Part shown: positions 36,071 to 49,620 of the stretch, piece by piece
Numbering within the stretch: position 1 is the stretch's first letter
How the letters are laid out: the number at the start of each line of letters is the position of its first letter
Assembly: GCA_023053545.1 (NCBI GenBank)
Contig: JAKZAN010000039.1
Location: 635,001-699,000, forward strand
Length of the DNA stretch: 64,000 bases
Direction: 5' to 3'
Source: Lepidurus packardi
Taxonomy: Eukaryota > Arthropoda > Branchiopoda > Notostraca > Triopsidae
The notes under the pieces: model-generated
Told to the model about the DNA's origin: nothing
Database searches by the model: none
The model's input: only the letters and a program-made list of their open reading frames with translations
Made by a program: the position numbers and the translations under genes

Positions 36071-37786
36071 TTCAGTAAGAAAGGAATTCAATCAATCCTA
36101 AAGAATTAATTCAGTCCGTAAGGAAATAATTAAGTCCGTAAGGAATTAATTCAGTCCGTAAGGAATTAATTCAGTCCGTAAGGAATTAATTCAGTCCGTA
36201 AGGAATTACTTCAGTCAGTAAGGAATTATTTCAGTCCGTAAGGAATTAATTCAGTCCGTAAGGAATTAATTCAGTCCGTAAGGATTTAATTCAGTCCGTA
36301 AGGTATTAATTCAGTCCGTAAGGAATTAATTCAGTCCGTAAGGAATTAATTCAGTCCGTAAGGAATTAATTCAGTCCGTAAGGAATTAATTCAGTCCGTA
36401 AGGAATTAAATCGGTAAGAAAGGAATTCAATCAATCCTAAAGAATTAATTCAGTCCATAAGGAAATAATTCAGTCCGTAAGGAATTAATTCAGTCCGTAA
36501 GGATTTAATTCAGGCCGTAAGGTATTAATTCAGTCCGTAAGGAATTAATTCAGTCCGTAAGGAATTAATTCAGTCCGTAAGGAATTAATTCAGTCCGTAA
36601 GGAAATAATTCAGTCCGTAAGGAATTAATTCAGTCCGTAAGGAATTAATTCAGTCCGTAAGGAATTAATTAATTAAGTAAGGAATTAATTCAGTCCGTAA
36701 GGAATTATTTCTGTCCGTAAGTATTTAATTCAGTCCGTAAGGTATTAATTCAGTCCGTAAAGAATTAATTCAGTCCGTAAGTAATTAATAAAATCCGTAC
36801 GGAATTAATTCAGACCGTGAAGAATTAATTAAGTCCGTAAGGAATTAATTCAGTCCGTAAGGAATTAATTCAGTCCGTAAGGAATTAATTCAGTCCGTAA
36901 GGAATTAATTCAGTCCGTAAGGAATTAATTCAGTAAGAAAGGAATTCAATCAATCCTAAAGAATTAATTCAGTCCGTAAGGAAATAATTAAGTCCGTAAG
37001 GAATTAATTCAGTCCGTAAGGAATTAATTCAGTCCGTAAGGAATTAATTCAGTCCGTAAGGAATTACTTCAGTCAGTAAGGAATTATTTCAGTCCGTAAG
37101 GAATTAATTCAGTCCGTAAGGAATTAATTCAGTCCGTAAGGATTTAATTCAGTCCGTAAGGTATTAATTCAGTCCGTAAGGAATTAATTCAGTCCGTAAG
37201 GAATTAATTCAGTCCGTAAGGAATTAATTCAGTCCGTAAGGAATTAATTCAGTCCGTAAGGAATTAAATCGGTAAGAAAGGAATTCAATCAATCCTAAAG
37301 AATTAATTCAGTCCATAAGGAAATAATTCAGTCCGTAAGGAATTAATTCAGTCCGTAAGGATTTAATTCAGGCCGTAAGGTATTAATTCAGTCCGTAAGG
37401 AATTAATTCAGTCCGTAAGGAATTAATTCAGTCCGTAAGGAATTAATTCAGTCCGTAAGGAAATAATTCAGTCCGTAAGGAATTAATTCAGTCCGTAAGG
37501 AATTAATTCAGTCCGTAAGGAATTAATTAATTAAGTAAGGAATTAATTCAGTCCGTAAGGAATTATTTCTGTCCGTAAGTATTTAATTCAGTCCGTAAGG
37601 TATTAATTCAGTCCGTAAAGAATTAATTCAGTCCGTAAGTAATTAATAAAATCCGTACGGAATTAATTCAGACCGTGAAGAATTAATTAAGTCCGTAAGG
37701 AATTAATTCAGTCCGTAAGGAATTAATTCAGTCCGTAAGGAATTAATTCAGTCCGTAAGGAATTAATTCAGTCCGTAAGGAATTAA
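36071..37786 (+). repeat. Two tandem copies of an 858-bp higher-order unit
   Basis: Units 36071-36928 and 36929-37786 match at a constant offset of 858 bp. Shared rare variants include GGAATTACTTCAGTCAG (36201 and 37059) and GGAATTAAATCGG (36403 and 37261). I saw no difference between the two copies at the positions compared. A shortened relative continues to about 38060. Confidence 0.88.
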
Positions 37787-40700
37787 TTCAGTAAGAAAGG
37801 AATTCAATCAATCCTAAAGAATTAATTCAGTCCGTAAGGAAATAATTCAGTCCGTAAGGAATTAATTCAGTCCGTAAGGAATTAATTCAGTCCGTAAGGA
37901 ATTAATTAATTAAGTAAGGAATTAATTCAGTCCGTAAGGAATTATTTCTGTCCGTAAGGATTTAATTCAGTCCGTAAGGTATTAATTCAGTCCGTAAAGA
38001 ATTAATTCAGTCCGTAAGTAATTAATAAAATCCGTACGGAATTAATTCAGACCGTGAAGAATTAATTAAGTCCGTAAGGAATTAATTCAGTCCGTAAGGA
38101 ATTAATTCAGTCCGTAAGGAATTTATTCAGTCCGTTAGGTATTAGTTCAGTCCGTAAGGAATTAATTCAGTCCGTAAGGAATTAATTCAGTCCGTAATGA
38201 ATAAGTTCAGTACGTATTGGATTAATTAAGTCCGTAATGAATTAATTCAGTCCGTATGAAATTAATTCAGTCCGTAACGAATTAATTAAGGAATTAATTC
38301 AGTCCGTAAGGAATTAATTCAGTAAGAAAGGAATTAATACAGTCCGTAAGGAATTAATTCAGTCCGTAAGGAATTATTTCAGTCCGTAAGGAATTAATTC
38401 AGTCCGTAAGGAATTATTTCAGTCCGTAATTAATTAAATTATTCCTTATGGAATTAGTTAAGTCCATAAGGAATAATTTCAGTCTGTAAGGAAATAATTA
38501 AGTCCGTAAGGAATAAATTCAGTCCGTAAGGAATTAATTCAGTCCGTAAGGAATTAATTCGGTAAGAAAGGAATTCAATCAATCCTAAAGAATTAATTCA
38601 GTCCGTAAGGAAATAATTCAGTCCGTAAGGAATTATTTCTGTCCGTAAGGATTTAATTCAGTCCGTAAGGTATTAATTCAGTCCGTTAAGAATTAATTCA
38701 GTCCGTAAGTAATTAATAAAATCCGTACGGAATTAATTCAGACCGTGAAGAATTAATTAAGTCCGTAAGGAATTAATTCAGTCCGTAAGGAATTAATTCA
38801 GTCCGTAAGGAATTAATTCAGTCCGTAAGGAATTAATTCAGTCAGTAAGGAATTAATTCAGTCCGTAAGGTATTAATTCAGTCCGTAAGAAATTAATTCA
38901 TTCCGTAAGGAATTAATTCAGTCCGTAAGGAATAAGTTCAGTACGTAAGGAATTAATTCAGTCCGTATGAAATTAATTCATTCCGTAAGGAATTAATAAA
39001 GGAATTGATTCAGTCCGTAAGGAATTAATTCAGTCCGTAAAGAATTAATTCAGTGCGTAAGGAATTAATTCAGTCCGTAAGGAATTAATTCTGTCCGTAA
39101 GGATTTAATTCAGTCCGTAAGAAATTGATTCAGTCCGTAAGAAATTAATTCAGTCCATAATGGATTAATTAAGTCCGTAATGAGTTAATTCAGTCCGTAT
39201 GAAATTAATTCAGTAAGAAAGGAATTCAATCAATCCTAAAGAATTAATTCAGTCCGTAAGGAAATAATTCAGTCCGTAAGGAATTAATTCAGTCCGTAAG
39301 GAATTAATTCAGTCCGTGAGGAATTAATTAAGTCCGTAAGGAATTAATTCAGTCCGTAAAGAATTAATTCTGTCCGTAAGGAATTAATTCAGTCCGTAAC
39401 GTATTAATTCAGTCCGTAAGGAATTAATTCAGTCCGTAAGGTATTAATTCAGTCCGTTAGGTATTAGTTCAGTCCGTAAGGAATTAATTCAGTCCGTAAG
39501 GAATTAATTCAGTCCGTAATGAATAAGTTCAGTACGTATTGGATTAATTAAGTCCGTAATGAATTAATTCAGTCCGTATGAAATTAATTCAGTCCGTAAG
39601 GAATTAATTAAGGAATTAATTCAGTCCGTAAGGAATTAATTCAGTAAGAAAGGAATTAATACAGTCCGTAAGGAATTAATTCAGTCCGTAAGGAATTAAT
39701 TCAGTCCGTAAGGAATTAATTCAGTCCGTAAGGAATTAATTCAGTCCGTAAGGAATTATTTCAGTCCGTAATTAATTAATTCATTCCTTACGGAATTAGT
39801 TAAGTCCATAAGGAATAATTTCATTCTGTAAGGATTTAATTATGTCGGTAATGAATTAATTCAGTCCGTAAGGAATTAATTTAGTCCGTAAGGAATTAAT
39901 TCAGTAAGAAAGGAATTCAATCAATCCTAAAGAATTAATTCAGTCCGTAAGGAAATAATTAAGTCCGTAAGGAATTAATTCAGTCCGAAAGGAATTAATT
40001 CGGTAAGAAAGGAATTCAATCAATCCTAAAGAATTAATTCAGTCCGTAAGGAAATAATTCAGTCCGTAAGGAATTAATTCAGTCCGTAAGGAATTAATTC
40101 AGTCCGTAAGGAATTAATTCAGTCCGTAAGGAATTAATTCAGTCCGTAAGGAATTAATTAAGGAATTAATTCAGTCCGTAAGTAATTAATTCAGTCCGTA
40201 AGGAATTATTTCAGTCCGTAATTAATTAATTCATTCCTTACGGAATTAATTAAGTCCGTAAGGAATTAATTCAGTCCGTAAGGAATTAATTCAGTAAGAA
40301 AGGAATTCAATCAATCCTAAAGAATTAATTCAGTCCGAAAGGAAATAATTAAGTCCGTAAGGAATTAATTCAGTCCGTAAGGAATTAATTCTGTCCGTAA
40401 GGATTTAATTCAGTCCGTAAGGTATTAATTCAGTCCGTAGTGAATTAATTAAGTCCGTAAGGAATTAATTAAGTCCGTAAGGTATTAATTCAGTCCGAAA
40501 GGAATTAATGAAGTCCGTAAGGAATTAATTCATTCCGTAAGGAATTATTTCAGTCCGTAATTAATTAATTCATTCCTTACGGAATTAATTAAGTCCGTAA
40601 GGAATTAATTCAGTCCGTAAGGAATTAATTCAGTAAGAAAGGAATTCAATCAATCCTAAAGAATTAATTCAGTCCGTAAGGAATTAATTCAGTCCGTAAG

Positions 40701-41280
40701 GAATTAATTCTGTCCGTAAGGAATTAATTAAATCCGTAAGGAATTAATTCAGTCCGTAAGTAATTAATAAAATCCGTACGGAATTAATTCAGACCGTAAG
40801 GAATTACATAAGTACGTAAGGAATTAATTCAGTCCGTAAGGAATTAATTCAGTCAGTAAGGAATTAATTCAGTCTGTAAGGAATTAATTCCGTCCGTATG
40901 AAATTAATTCAGTCCGTAAGGAATTTATTAAGGAATTAATTCAGTCCGTAAGTAATTAATTCAGTCCGCAAGGAATTATTTCAGTCCGTAATTAATTAAT
41001 TAATTCCTTACGGAATTAATTAAGTCCGTAAGGAATTAATTCAGTCCGTAAGGAATTAATTCAGTAAGAAAGGAATTCAATCAATCCTAAAGAATTAATT
41101 CAGTCCGTAGTGAATTAATTAAGTCCGTAAGGAATTAATTAAGTCCGTAAGGTATTAATTCAGTCCGAAAGGAATTAATGAAGTCCGTAAGGAATTAATT
41201 CATTCCGTAAGGAATTATTTCAGTCCGTAATTAATTCATTCATTCCTTACGGAATTAATTAAGTCCGTAAGGAATTAATT

Positions 41281-44200
41281 CAGTCCTTAAGGAATTAATT
41301 CAGTAAGAAAGGAATTCAATCAATCCTAAAGAATTAATTCAGTCCGTAAGGAAATAATTCAGTCCGTAATGAATAAGTTCAGTACGTATTGGATTAATTA
41401 AGTCCGTAATGAATTAATTCAGTCCGTATGAAATTAATTCAGTCCGTAAGGAATTAATTAAGGAATTAATTCAGTCCTTAAGGAATTAATTCAGTAAGAA
41501 AGGAATTAATACAGTCCGTAAGGAATTAATTCAGTCCGTAAGGAATTAATTCAGTCCTTGAGGAATTAATTCAGTCCGTAAGGAATTAATTCAGTCCGTA
41601 AGGAATTATTTCAGTCCGTAATTAATTCATTCATTCCTTACGGAATTAGTTAAGTCCATAAGGAATAATTTCAGTCTGTAAGGATTTAATTATGTCGGTA
41701 ATGAATTAATTCAGTCCGCAAGGAATTAATTCAGTCCGTAAGGAATTAATTCAGTAAGAAAGGAATTCAATCAATCCTAAAGAATTAATTCAGTCCGTAA
41801 GGAAATAATTAAGTCCGTAAGGAATTAATTCAGTCCGTAAGGAATTAATTCAGTCCGTAAGGAATTAATTCGGTAAGAAAGGAATTCAATCAATCCTAAA
41901 GAATTAATTCAGTCCGTAAGGAAATAATTCAGTCCGTAAGGAATTAATTCAGTCCGTAAGGAATTAATTCAGTCCGTAAGGAATTAATTAAGTCCGTAAG
42001 GAATTAATTCAGTCCGTAAGTAGTTAATAAAATCCGTACGGAATTAATTTAGACAGTAAAGAATTAATTAAGTCCGTAAGGAATTAATTCAGTCCGTAAG
42101 GAATTAATTCAGTCCGTAAGGATTTAATTCAGTCCGTAAGGTATTAATTCAGTCCGTAAGGAATTAATTCAGTCCGTAAGGAATTAATTCAGTACGTAAG
42201 GAATTAATTCGGTAAGAAAGGAATTCAATCAATCCTAAAGAATTAATTCAGTCCGTAAGGAAATAATTCAGTCCGTAAGGAATTAATTCAGTCCGTGAGG
42301 AATTAATTCAGTCCGTAAGGAATTAATTCAGTCCGTAAGGAATTATTTCAGTCCGTAATTAATTAATTCATTCCTTACGGAATTAGTTAAGTCCATAAGG
42401 AATAATTTCAGTCTGTAAGGATTTAATTATGTCGGTAATGAATTAATTCAGTCCGCAAGGAATTAATTCAGTCCGTAAGGAATTAATTCAGTAAGAAAGG
42501 AATTCAATCAATCCTAAAGAATTAATTCAGTCCGTAAGGAAATAATTAAGTCCGTAAGGAATTAATTCAGTCCGTAAGGAATTAATTCAGTCCGTAAGGA
42601 ATTAATTCGGTAAGAAAGGAATTCAATCAATCCTAAAGAATTAATTCAGTCCGTAAGGAAATAATTCAGTCCGTAAGGAATTAATTCAGTCCGTAAGGAA
42701 TTAATTCAGTCCGTAAGGAATTAATTAAGTCCGTAAGGAATTAATTCAGTCCGTAAGTAGTTAATAAAATCCGTACGGAATTAATTCAGACCGTAAGGAA
42801 TTAATTAAGTACGTAAGGAATTAATTAAGTCCGTAAGGAATTAATTCAGTCCGTAAGGAATTAATTCAGTCCGTAAGGATTTAATTCAGTCCGTAAGGTA
42901 TTAATTCAGTCCGTAAGGAATTAATTCAGTCCGTAAGGAATTAATTCAGTCCGTAAGGAATTAATTCGGTAAGAAAGGAATTCAATCAATCCTAAAGAAT
43001 TAATTCAGTCCGTAAGGAAATAATTCAGTCCGTAAGGAATTAATTCAGTCCGTAAGGAATTAATTCTGTCCGTAAGGATTTAATTCAGTCCGTAAGGTAT
43101 TAATTCAGTCCGTAGTGAATTAATTAAGTCCGTAAGGAATTAATTAAGTCCGTAAGGTATTAATTCAGTCCGTAAGGAATTAATTCAGTCCGTAAGGAAT
43201 TAATTCAGTAAGAAAGGAATTCAATCAATCCTAAAGAATTAATTCAGTCCGTAAGGAAATAATTCAGTCCGTAATGAATAAGTTCAGTACGTATTGGATT
43301 AATTAAGTCCGTAATGAATTAATTCAGTCCGTATGAAATTAATTCAGTCCGTAAGGAATTAATTAAGGAATTAATTCAGTCCTTAAGGAATTAATTCAGT
43401 AAGAAAGGAATTAATACAGTCCGTAAGGAATTAATTCAGTCCGTAAGGAATTAATTCAGTGCTTGAGGAATTAATTCAGTCCGTAAGGAATTAATTCAGT
43501 CCGTAAGGAATTAATTCAGTCCGTAATTAATTCATTCATTCCTTACGGAATTAGTTAAGTCCATAAGGAATAATTTCAGTCTGTAAAGATTTAATTATGT
43601 CGGTAATGAATTAATTCAGTCCGCAAGGAATTAATTCAGTCCGTAAGGAATTAATTCAGTAAGAAAGGAATTCAATCAATCCTAAAGAATTAATTCAGTC
43701 CGTAAGGAAATAATTAAGTCCGTAAGGAATTAATTCAGTCCGTAAGGAATTAATTCAGTCCGTAAGGAATTAATTCGGTAAGAAAGGAATTCAATCAATC
43801 CTAAAGAATTAATTCAGTCCGTAAGGAAATAATTCAGTCCGTAAGGAATTAATTCAGTCCGTAAGGAATTAATTCAGTCCGTAAGGAATTAATTAAGTCC
43901 GTAAGGAATTAATTCAGTCCGTAAGTAGTTAATAAAATCCGTACGGAATTAATTTAGACCGTAAAGAATTAATTAAGTCCGTAAGGAATTAATTCAGTCC
44001 GTAAGGAATTAATTCAGTCCGTAAGGATTTAATTCAGTCCGTAAGGTATTAATTCAGTCCGTAAGGAATTAATTCAGTCCGTAAGGAATTAATTCAGTAC
44101 GTAAGGAATTAATTCGGTAAGAAAGGAATTCAATCAATCCTAAAGAATTAATTCAGTCCGTAAAGAAATAATTCAGTCCGTAAGGAATTAATTCAGTCCG

Positions 44201-44970
44201 TGAGGAATTAATTCAGTCCGTAAGGAATTAATTCAGTCCGTAAGGAATTATTTCAGTCCGTAATTAATTAATTCATTCCTTACGGAATTAGTTAAGTCCA
44301 TAAGGAATAATTTCAGTCTGTAAGGATTTAATTATGTCGGTAATGAATTAATTCAGTCCGCAAGGAATTAATTCAGTCCGTAAGGAATTAATTCAGTAAG
44401 AAAGGAATTCAATCAATCCTAAAGAATTAATTCAGTCCGTAAGGAAACAATTAAGTCCGTAAGGAATTAATTCAGTCCGTAAGGAATTAATTCAGTCCGT
44501 AAGGAATTAATTCGGTAAGAAAGGAATTCAATCAATCCTAAAGAATTAATTCAGTCCGTAAGGAAATAATTCAGTCCGTAAGGAATTAATTCAGTCCGTA
44601 AGGAATTAATTCAGTCCGTAAGGAATTAATTAAGTCCGTAAGGAATTAATTCAGTCCGTAAGTAGTTAATAAAATCCGTACGGAATTAATTCAGACCGTA
44701 AGGAATTAATTAAGTACGTAAGGAATTAATTAAGTCCGTAAGGAATTAATTCAGTCCGTAAGGAATTAATTCAGTCCGTAAGGATTTAATTCAGTCCGTA
44801 AGGTATTAATTCAGTCCGTAAGGAATTAATTCAGTCCGTAAGGAATTAATTCAGTCCGTAAGGAATTAATTCGGTAAGAAAGGAATTCAATCAATCCTAA
44901 AGAATTAATTCAGTCCGTAAGGAAATAATTCAGTCCGTAAGGAATTAATTCAGTCCATAAGGAATTAATT
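41281..44970 (+). repeat. 1905-bp higher-order unit in two copies, with a nested 737-bp repeat
   Basis: The offset of 1905 bp was checked at 41341/43246, 41557/43462 (CTTGAGG variant), 42048/43953 (TTTAGAC variant), 42361/44266 and 42781/44686. Inside the first unit the inverted-core cassette with GTCCGCAAGG is duplicated at an offset of 737 bp (41717 and 42454). The same internal duplication is present in the second unit, so it came before the 1905-bp event. Confidence 0.84.
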
Positions 44971-46019
44971 CAGTCCGTAAGGAATTAATTAAATCCGTAA
45001 GGAATTAATTCAGTCCGTAAGTAATTAATGAAATCCGTACGGAATTAATTCAGACCGTAAGGAATTAATTAAGTACGTAAGGAATTAATTCAGTCCGTAA
45101 GGAATTAATTCAGTCCGTATGAAATTAATTCAGTCCGTAAGGAATTAATTAAGGAATTAATTCAGTCCGTAAGTAATTAATTCAGTCCCTAATTAATTAA
45201 TTCATTCCTTACGGAATTAATTAAGTCCGTAAGGAATTAATTCAGTCCGTAAGGAATTAATTCAGTCCGTAAGGAATTAATTCAGTAAGAAAGGAATTCA
45301 ATCAATCCTAAAGAATTAATTCAGTCCGTAAGGAAATAATTAAGTCCGTAAGGAATTAATTCAGTCCGTAAGGAATTAATTCTGTCCGTAAGGATTTAGT
45401 TCAGTCCGTAAGGTATTAATTCAGTCCGTAGTGAATCAATTAAGTCCGTAAGGAATTAATTCAGTCCGAAAGGAATTAATGAAGTCCGTAAGGAATTAAT
45501 TCATTCCGTAAGGAATTATTTCAGTCCGTAATTAATTAATTCATTCCTTACGGAATTAATTAAGTCCGTAAGGAATTAATTCAGTCCGTAAGGAATTAAT
45601 TCAGTAAGAAAGGAATTCAATCAATCCTAAAGAATTAATTCAGTCCGTAAGGAAATAATTAAGTCCGTAAGGAATTAATTCAGTCCGTAAGGAATTAATT
45701 CTGTCCGTAAGGATTTAATTCAGTCCGTAAGGTATTAATTCAGTCCGTAGTGAATTAGTTAAGTCCGTAAGGAATTAATTAAGTCCGTAATGAATTAATT
45801 AAGTCCGAAAGGAATTAATGAAGTTAGTTATGAATTATTTCAGTCCGTAATTAATTAATTCATTCCTTACGGAATTGATTAAGTCCGTAAGGAATTAATT
45901 CAGTCCGTAAGGAATTAATTCAGTCCGTAAGGAATTAATTCAGTCCGTAAGGAATTAATTCAGTCCGTAAGTAGTTAATAAAATCCGTACGGAATTTATT
46001 CAGACCGTAAGGAATTAAT

Positions 46020-48980
46020 TAAGTACGTAAGGAATTAATTAATTCCGTAAGGAATTAATTAAGTCCGTAAGGAATTAATTCAGTCCGTAAGGAATTAATT
46101 CCGTCCGTAAGGAATAATTCAGTCAGTAAGGAATTATTTCAGTCCGTAAGGAATTAATTCAGTCCGTAAGGAATTAATTCAGTCCGTAAGGATTTAATTC
46201 AGTCCGTAAGGTATTAATTCAGTCCGTAAGGATTTAATTCAGTCCGTAAGGTATTAATTCAGTCCGTAAGGAATTAATTAAGTCCGTAAGGAATTAATTA
46301 AGTCCGTAAGGAAATAATTCAGTCCGTAAGGAATTAATTCAGTCCGTAAGGAATTACTTCAGTCCGTAAGGATTTAATTCTGTCCGTAAGGATTTAATTC
46401 AGTCCGTAAGGTATTAATTCAGTCCGTTAGGTATTTATTCAGTCCGTAAGGAATTAATTCAGTCCGTAAGGAATTAATTCAGTCCGTAATGAATAAGTTC
46501 AGTACGTAAGGAATTAATTCAGTCCGTAATGGATTAATTATGTCCGTAATGAATTAATTCAGTCCGTAAGGAATTAATTCAGTCCGTAAGGAATTAATTC
46601 AGTAAGAAAGGAATTCAATCAATCCTAAAGAATTAATTCAGTCCGTAAGGAAATAATTAAGTCCGTAGTGAATTAATTAAGTCCGTAAAGAATTAATTCA
46701 GTCCGTAAGGAATTAATTCAGTCCGTAAGGAATTAATTCAGTCAGTAAGGAATTAATTCAGTCCGTAAGGTATTAATTCAGTCCGTAAGAAATTAATTCA
46801 GTCCGTAAGGAATTAATTCAGTCCGTAAGGAATAAGTTCAGTACGTAAGGAATTAATTCAGTCCGTATGAAATTAATTCATTCCGTAAGGAATTAATTAA
46901 GGAATTGATTCAGTCCGTAAGGAATTAATTCAGTCCGTAAAGAATTAATTCAGTGCGTAAGGAATTAATTCAGTCCGTAAGGAATTAATTCTGTCCGTAA
47001 GGATTTAATTCAGTCCGTAAGAAATTGATTCAGTCCGTAAAAAATTAATTCAGTCCGTAATGGATTAATTAAGTCCGTAATGAGTTAATTCAGTCCGTAT
47101 GAAATTAATTCAGTAAGAAAGGAATTCATTCAATCCTAAAGAATTAATTCAGTCCGAAAGGAAATAATTCAGTCCGTAAGGAATTAATTCAGTCCGTAAG
47201 GAATTAATTCAGTCCGTGAGGAATTAATTAAGTCCGTAAGGAATTAATTCAGTCCGTAAAGAATTAATTCTGTCCGTAAGGAATTAATTCAGTCCGTAAC
47301 GTATTAATTCAGTCCGTAAGGAATTAATTCAGTCCGTAAGGTATTAATTCAGTCCGTTAGGTATTAGTTCAGTCCGTAAGGAATTAATTCAGTCCGTAAG
47401 GAATTAATTCAGTCCGTAATGAATAAGTTCAGTACGTATTGGATTAAATGCTTTTATTATAATTTTTTTTATAGTTATGCCTTATTAAGTCCGTAATGAA
47501 TTAATTCAGTCCGTAAGGAATTAATTAAGGAATTAATTCAGTCCGTAAGGAATTAATTCAGTAAGAAAGGAATTAATACAGTCCGTAAGGAATTAATTCA
47601 GTCCGTAAGGAATTAATTCTGTCCGTAAGGATTTAATTCAGTCCGTAAGAAATTGATTCAGTCCGTAAGAAATTAATTCAGTCCGTAATGGATTAATTAA
47701 GTCCGTAATGAGTTAATTCAGTCCGTATGAAATTAATTCAGCAAGAAAGAAATTCAATCAATCCTAAAGAATTAATTCAGTCCGAAAGGAAATAATTCAG
47801 TCCGTAAGGAATTAATTCAGTCCGTAAGGAATTAATTCAGTCCGTGAGGAATTAATTAAGTCCGTAAGGAATTAATTCAGTCCGTAAAGAATTAATTCTG
47901 TCCGTAAGGAATTAATTCAGTCCGTAACGTATTAATTCAGTCCGTAAGGAATTAATTCAGTCCGTAAGGTATTAATTCAGTCCGTTAGGTATTAGTTCAG
48001 TCCGTAAGGAATTAATTCAGTCCGTATGAAATTAATTCAGTCCGTAAGGAATTAATTAAGGAATTAATTCAGTCCGTAAGGAATTAATTCAGTAAGAAAG
48101 GAATTAATACAGTCCGTAAGGAATTAATTAATTCCGTAAGGAATTAATTAAGTCCGTAAGGAATTAATTCAGTCCGTAAGGAATTAATTCCGTTCGTAAG
48201 GAATAATTCAGTCAGTAAGGAATTATTTCAGTCCGTAAGGAATTAATTCAGTCCGTAAGGAATTAATTCAGTCCGTAAGGATTTAATTCAGTCCGTAAGG
48301 TATTAATTCAGTCCGTAAGGAATTAATTAAGTCCGTAAGGAATTAATTAAGTCCGTAAGGAAATAATTCAGTCCGTAAGGAATTAATTCATTCCGTAAGG
48401 AATTACTTCAGTCCGTAAGGGTTTAATTCTGTCCGTAAGGATTTAATTCAGTCCGTTAGGTATTAATTCAGTCCGTTAGGTATTTATTCAGTCCGTAAGG
48501 AATTAATTCAGTCCGTAATGAATAAGTTCAGTACGTAAGGAATTAATTCAGTCCGTAATGGATTAATTATGTCCGTAATGAATTATGTCAGTCCGTAAGG
48601 AATTAATTCAGTCCGTAAGGAATTAATTCAGTAAGAAAGGAATTCAATCAATCCTAAAGAATTAATTCAGTCCGTAAGGAAATAATTAAGTCCGTAGTGA
48701 ATTAATTAAGTCCGTAAAGAATTAATTCAGTCCGTAAGGAATTAATTCAGTCCGTAAGGAATTAATTCAGTCAGTAAGGAATTAATTCAGTCCGTAAGGT
48801 ATTAATTCAGTCCGTATGAAATTAATTCATTCCGTAAGGAATTAATTAAGGAATTGATTCAGTCCGTAAGGAATTAATTCAGTCCGTAAAGAATTAATTC
48901 AGTGCGTAAGGAATTAATTCAGTCCGTAAGGAATTAATTCTGTCCGTAAGGAATTAATTCAGTCCGTAAGGAATTAATTC
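46020..48980 (+). repeat. 2.09-kb and 628-bp higher-order relationships
   Basis: A 19-bp monomer GGAATAATTCAGTCAG at 46111 and 48200 and the neighbouring AATTAATTCC variants show a 2089-bp offset. Within the interval, the EcoRI cassette near 47130 recurs near 47758 at an offset of 628 bp, and both copies share CAGTCCGAAAGGAAATAATT. The first of the 628-bp pair carries the 37-bp insertion; the second does not. Confidence 0.7.
47448..47484. other. 37-bp non-satellite insertion
   Basis: Between GGATTAA and TTAAGTCCG, which are contiguous in every other copy of this monomer, lie 37 bases of foreign A+T-rich sequence. They begin atgcttttattataa, contain a run of eight T, and end tagttatgcctta. 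Neither a terminal inverted repeat nor a clean target duplication is evident once the normal monomer is taken into account. The next monomer but one (GTATGAAATT) is absent here though present in sister copies. Its origin is unknown; a repair filler is one possibility. Confidence 0.85.
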
Positions 48981-49620
48981 AGTCCGTATGAAATTAATTC
49001 AGTCCGTAAGGAAATAATTCAGTCCGTAATGAATAAGTTCAGTACGTATTGGATTAATTAAGTCCGTAATGAATTAATTCAGTCCGTATGAAATTAATTC
49101 AGTCCTTAAGGAATTAATTCAGTAAGAAAGGAATTAATACAGTCCGTAAGGAATTAATTCAGTCCGTAAGGAATTATTTCAGTCCGTAAGGAATTAATTC
49201 AGTCCGTAAGGAATTAATTCAGTCCGTAAGGAATTATTTCAGTCCGTAATTAATTAATTCATTCCTTACGGAATTAGTTAAGTCCATAAGGAATAATTTC
49301 AGTCTGTAAGGATTTAATTATGTCGGTAATGAATTAATTCAGTCCGCAAGGAATTAATTCAGTCCGTAAGGAATTAATTCAGTAAGAAAGGAATTCAATC
49401 AATCCTAAAGAATTAATTCAGTCCGTAAGGAAATAATTAAGTCCGTAAGGAATTAATTCAGTCCGTAAGGAATTAATTCAGTCCGTAAGGAATTAATTCG
49501 GTAAGAAAGGAATTCAATCAATCCTAAAGAATTAATTCAGTCCGTAAGGAAATAATTCAGTCCGTAATGAATTAATTCAGTCCGTAAGGAATTAATTCAG
49601 TCCGTAAGGAATTAATTCGG

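Noticed and set aside
47443-47487. ATTA on both sides of the 37-bp insertion as a target-site duplication
   Set aside because: The uninterrupted monomer already contains ATTAATTA at this place, so the two ATTA copies need no duplication to explain them.
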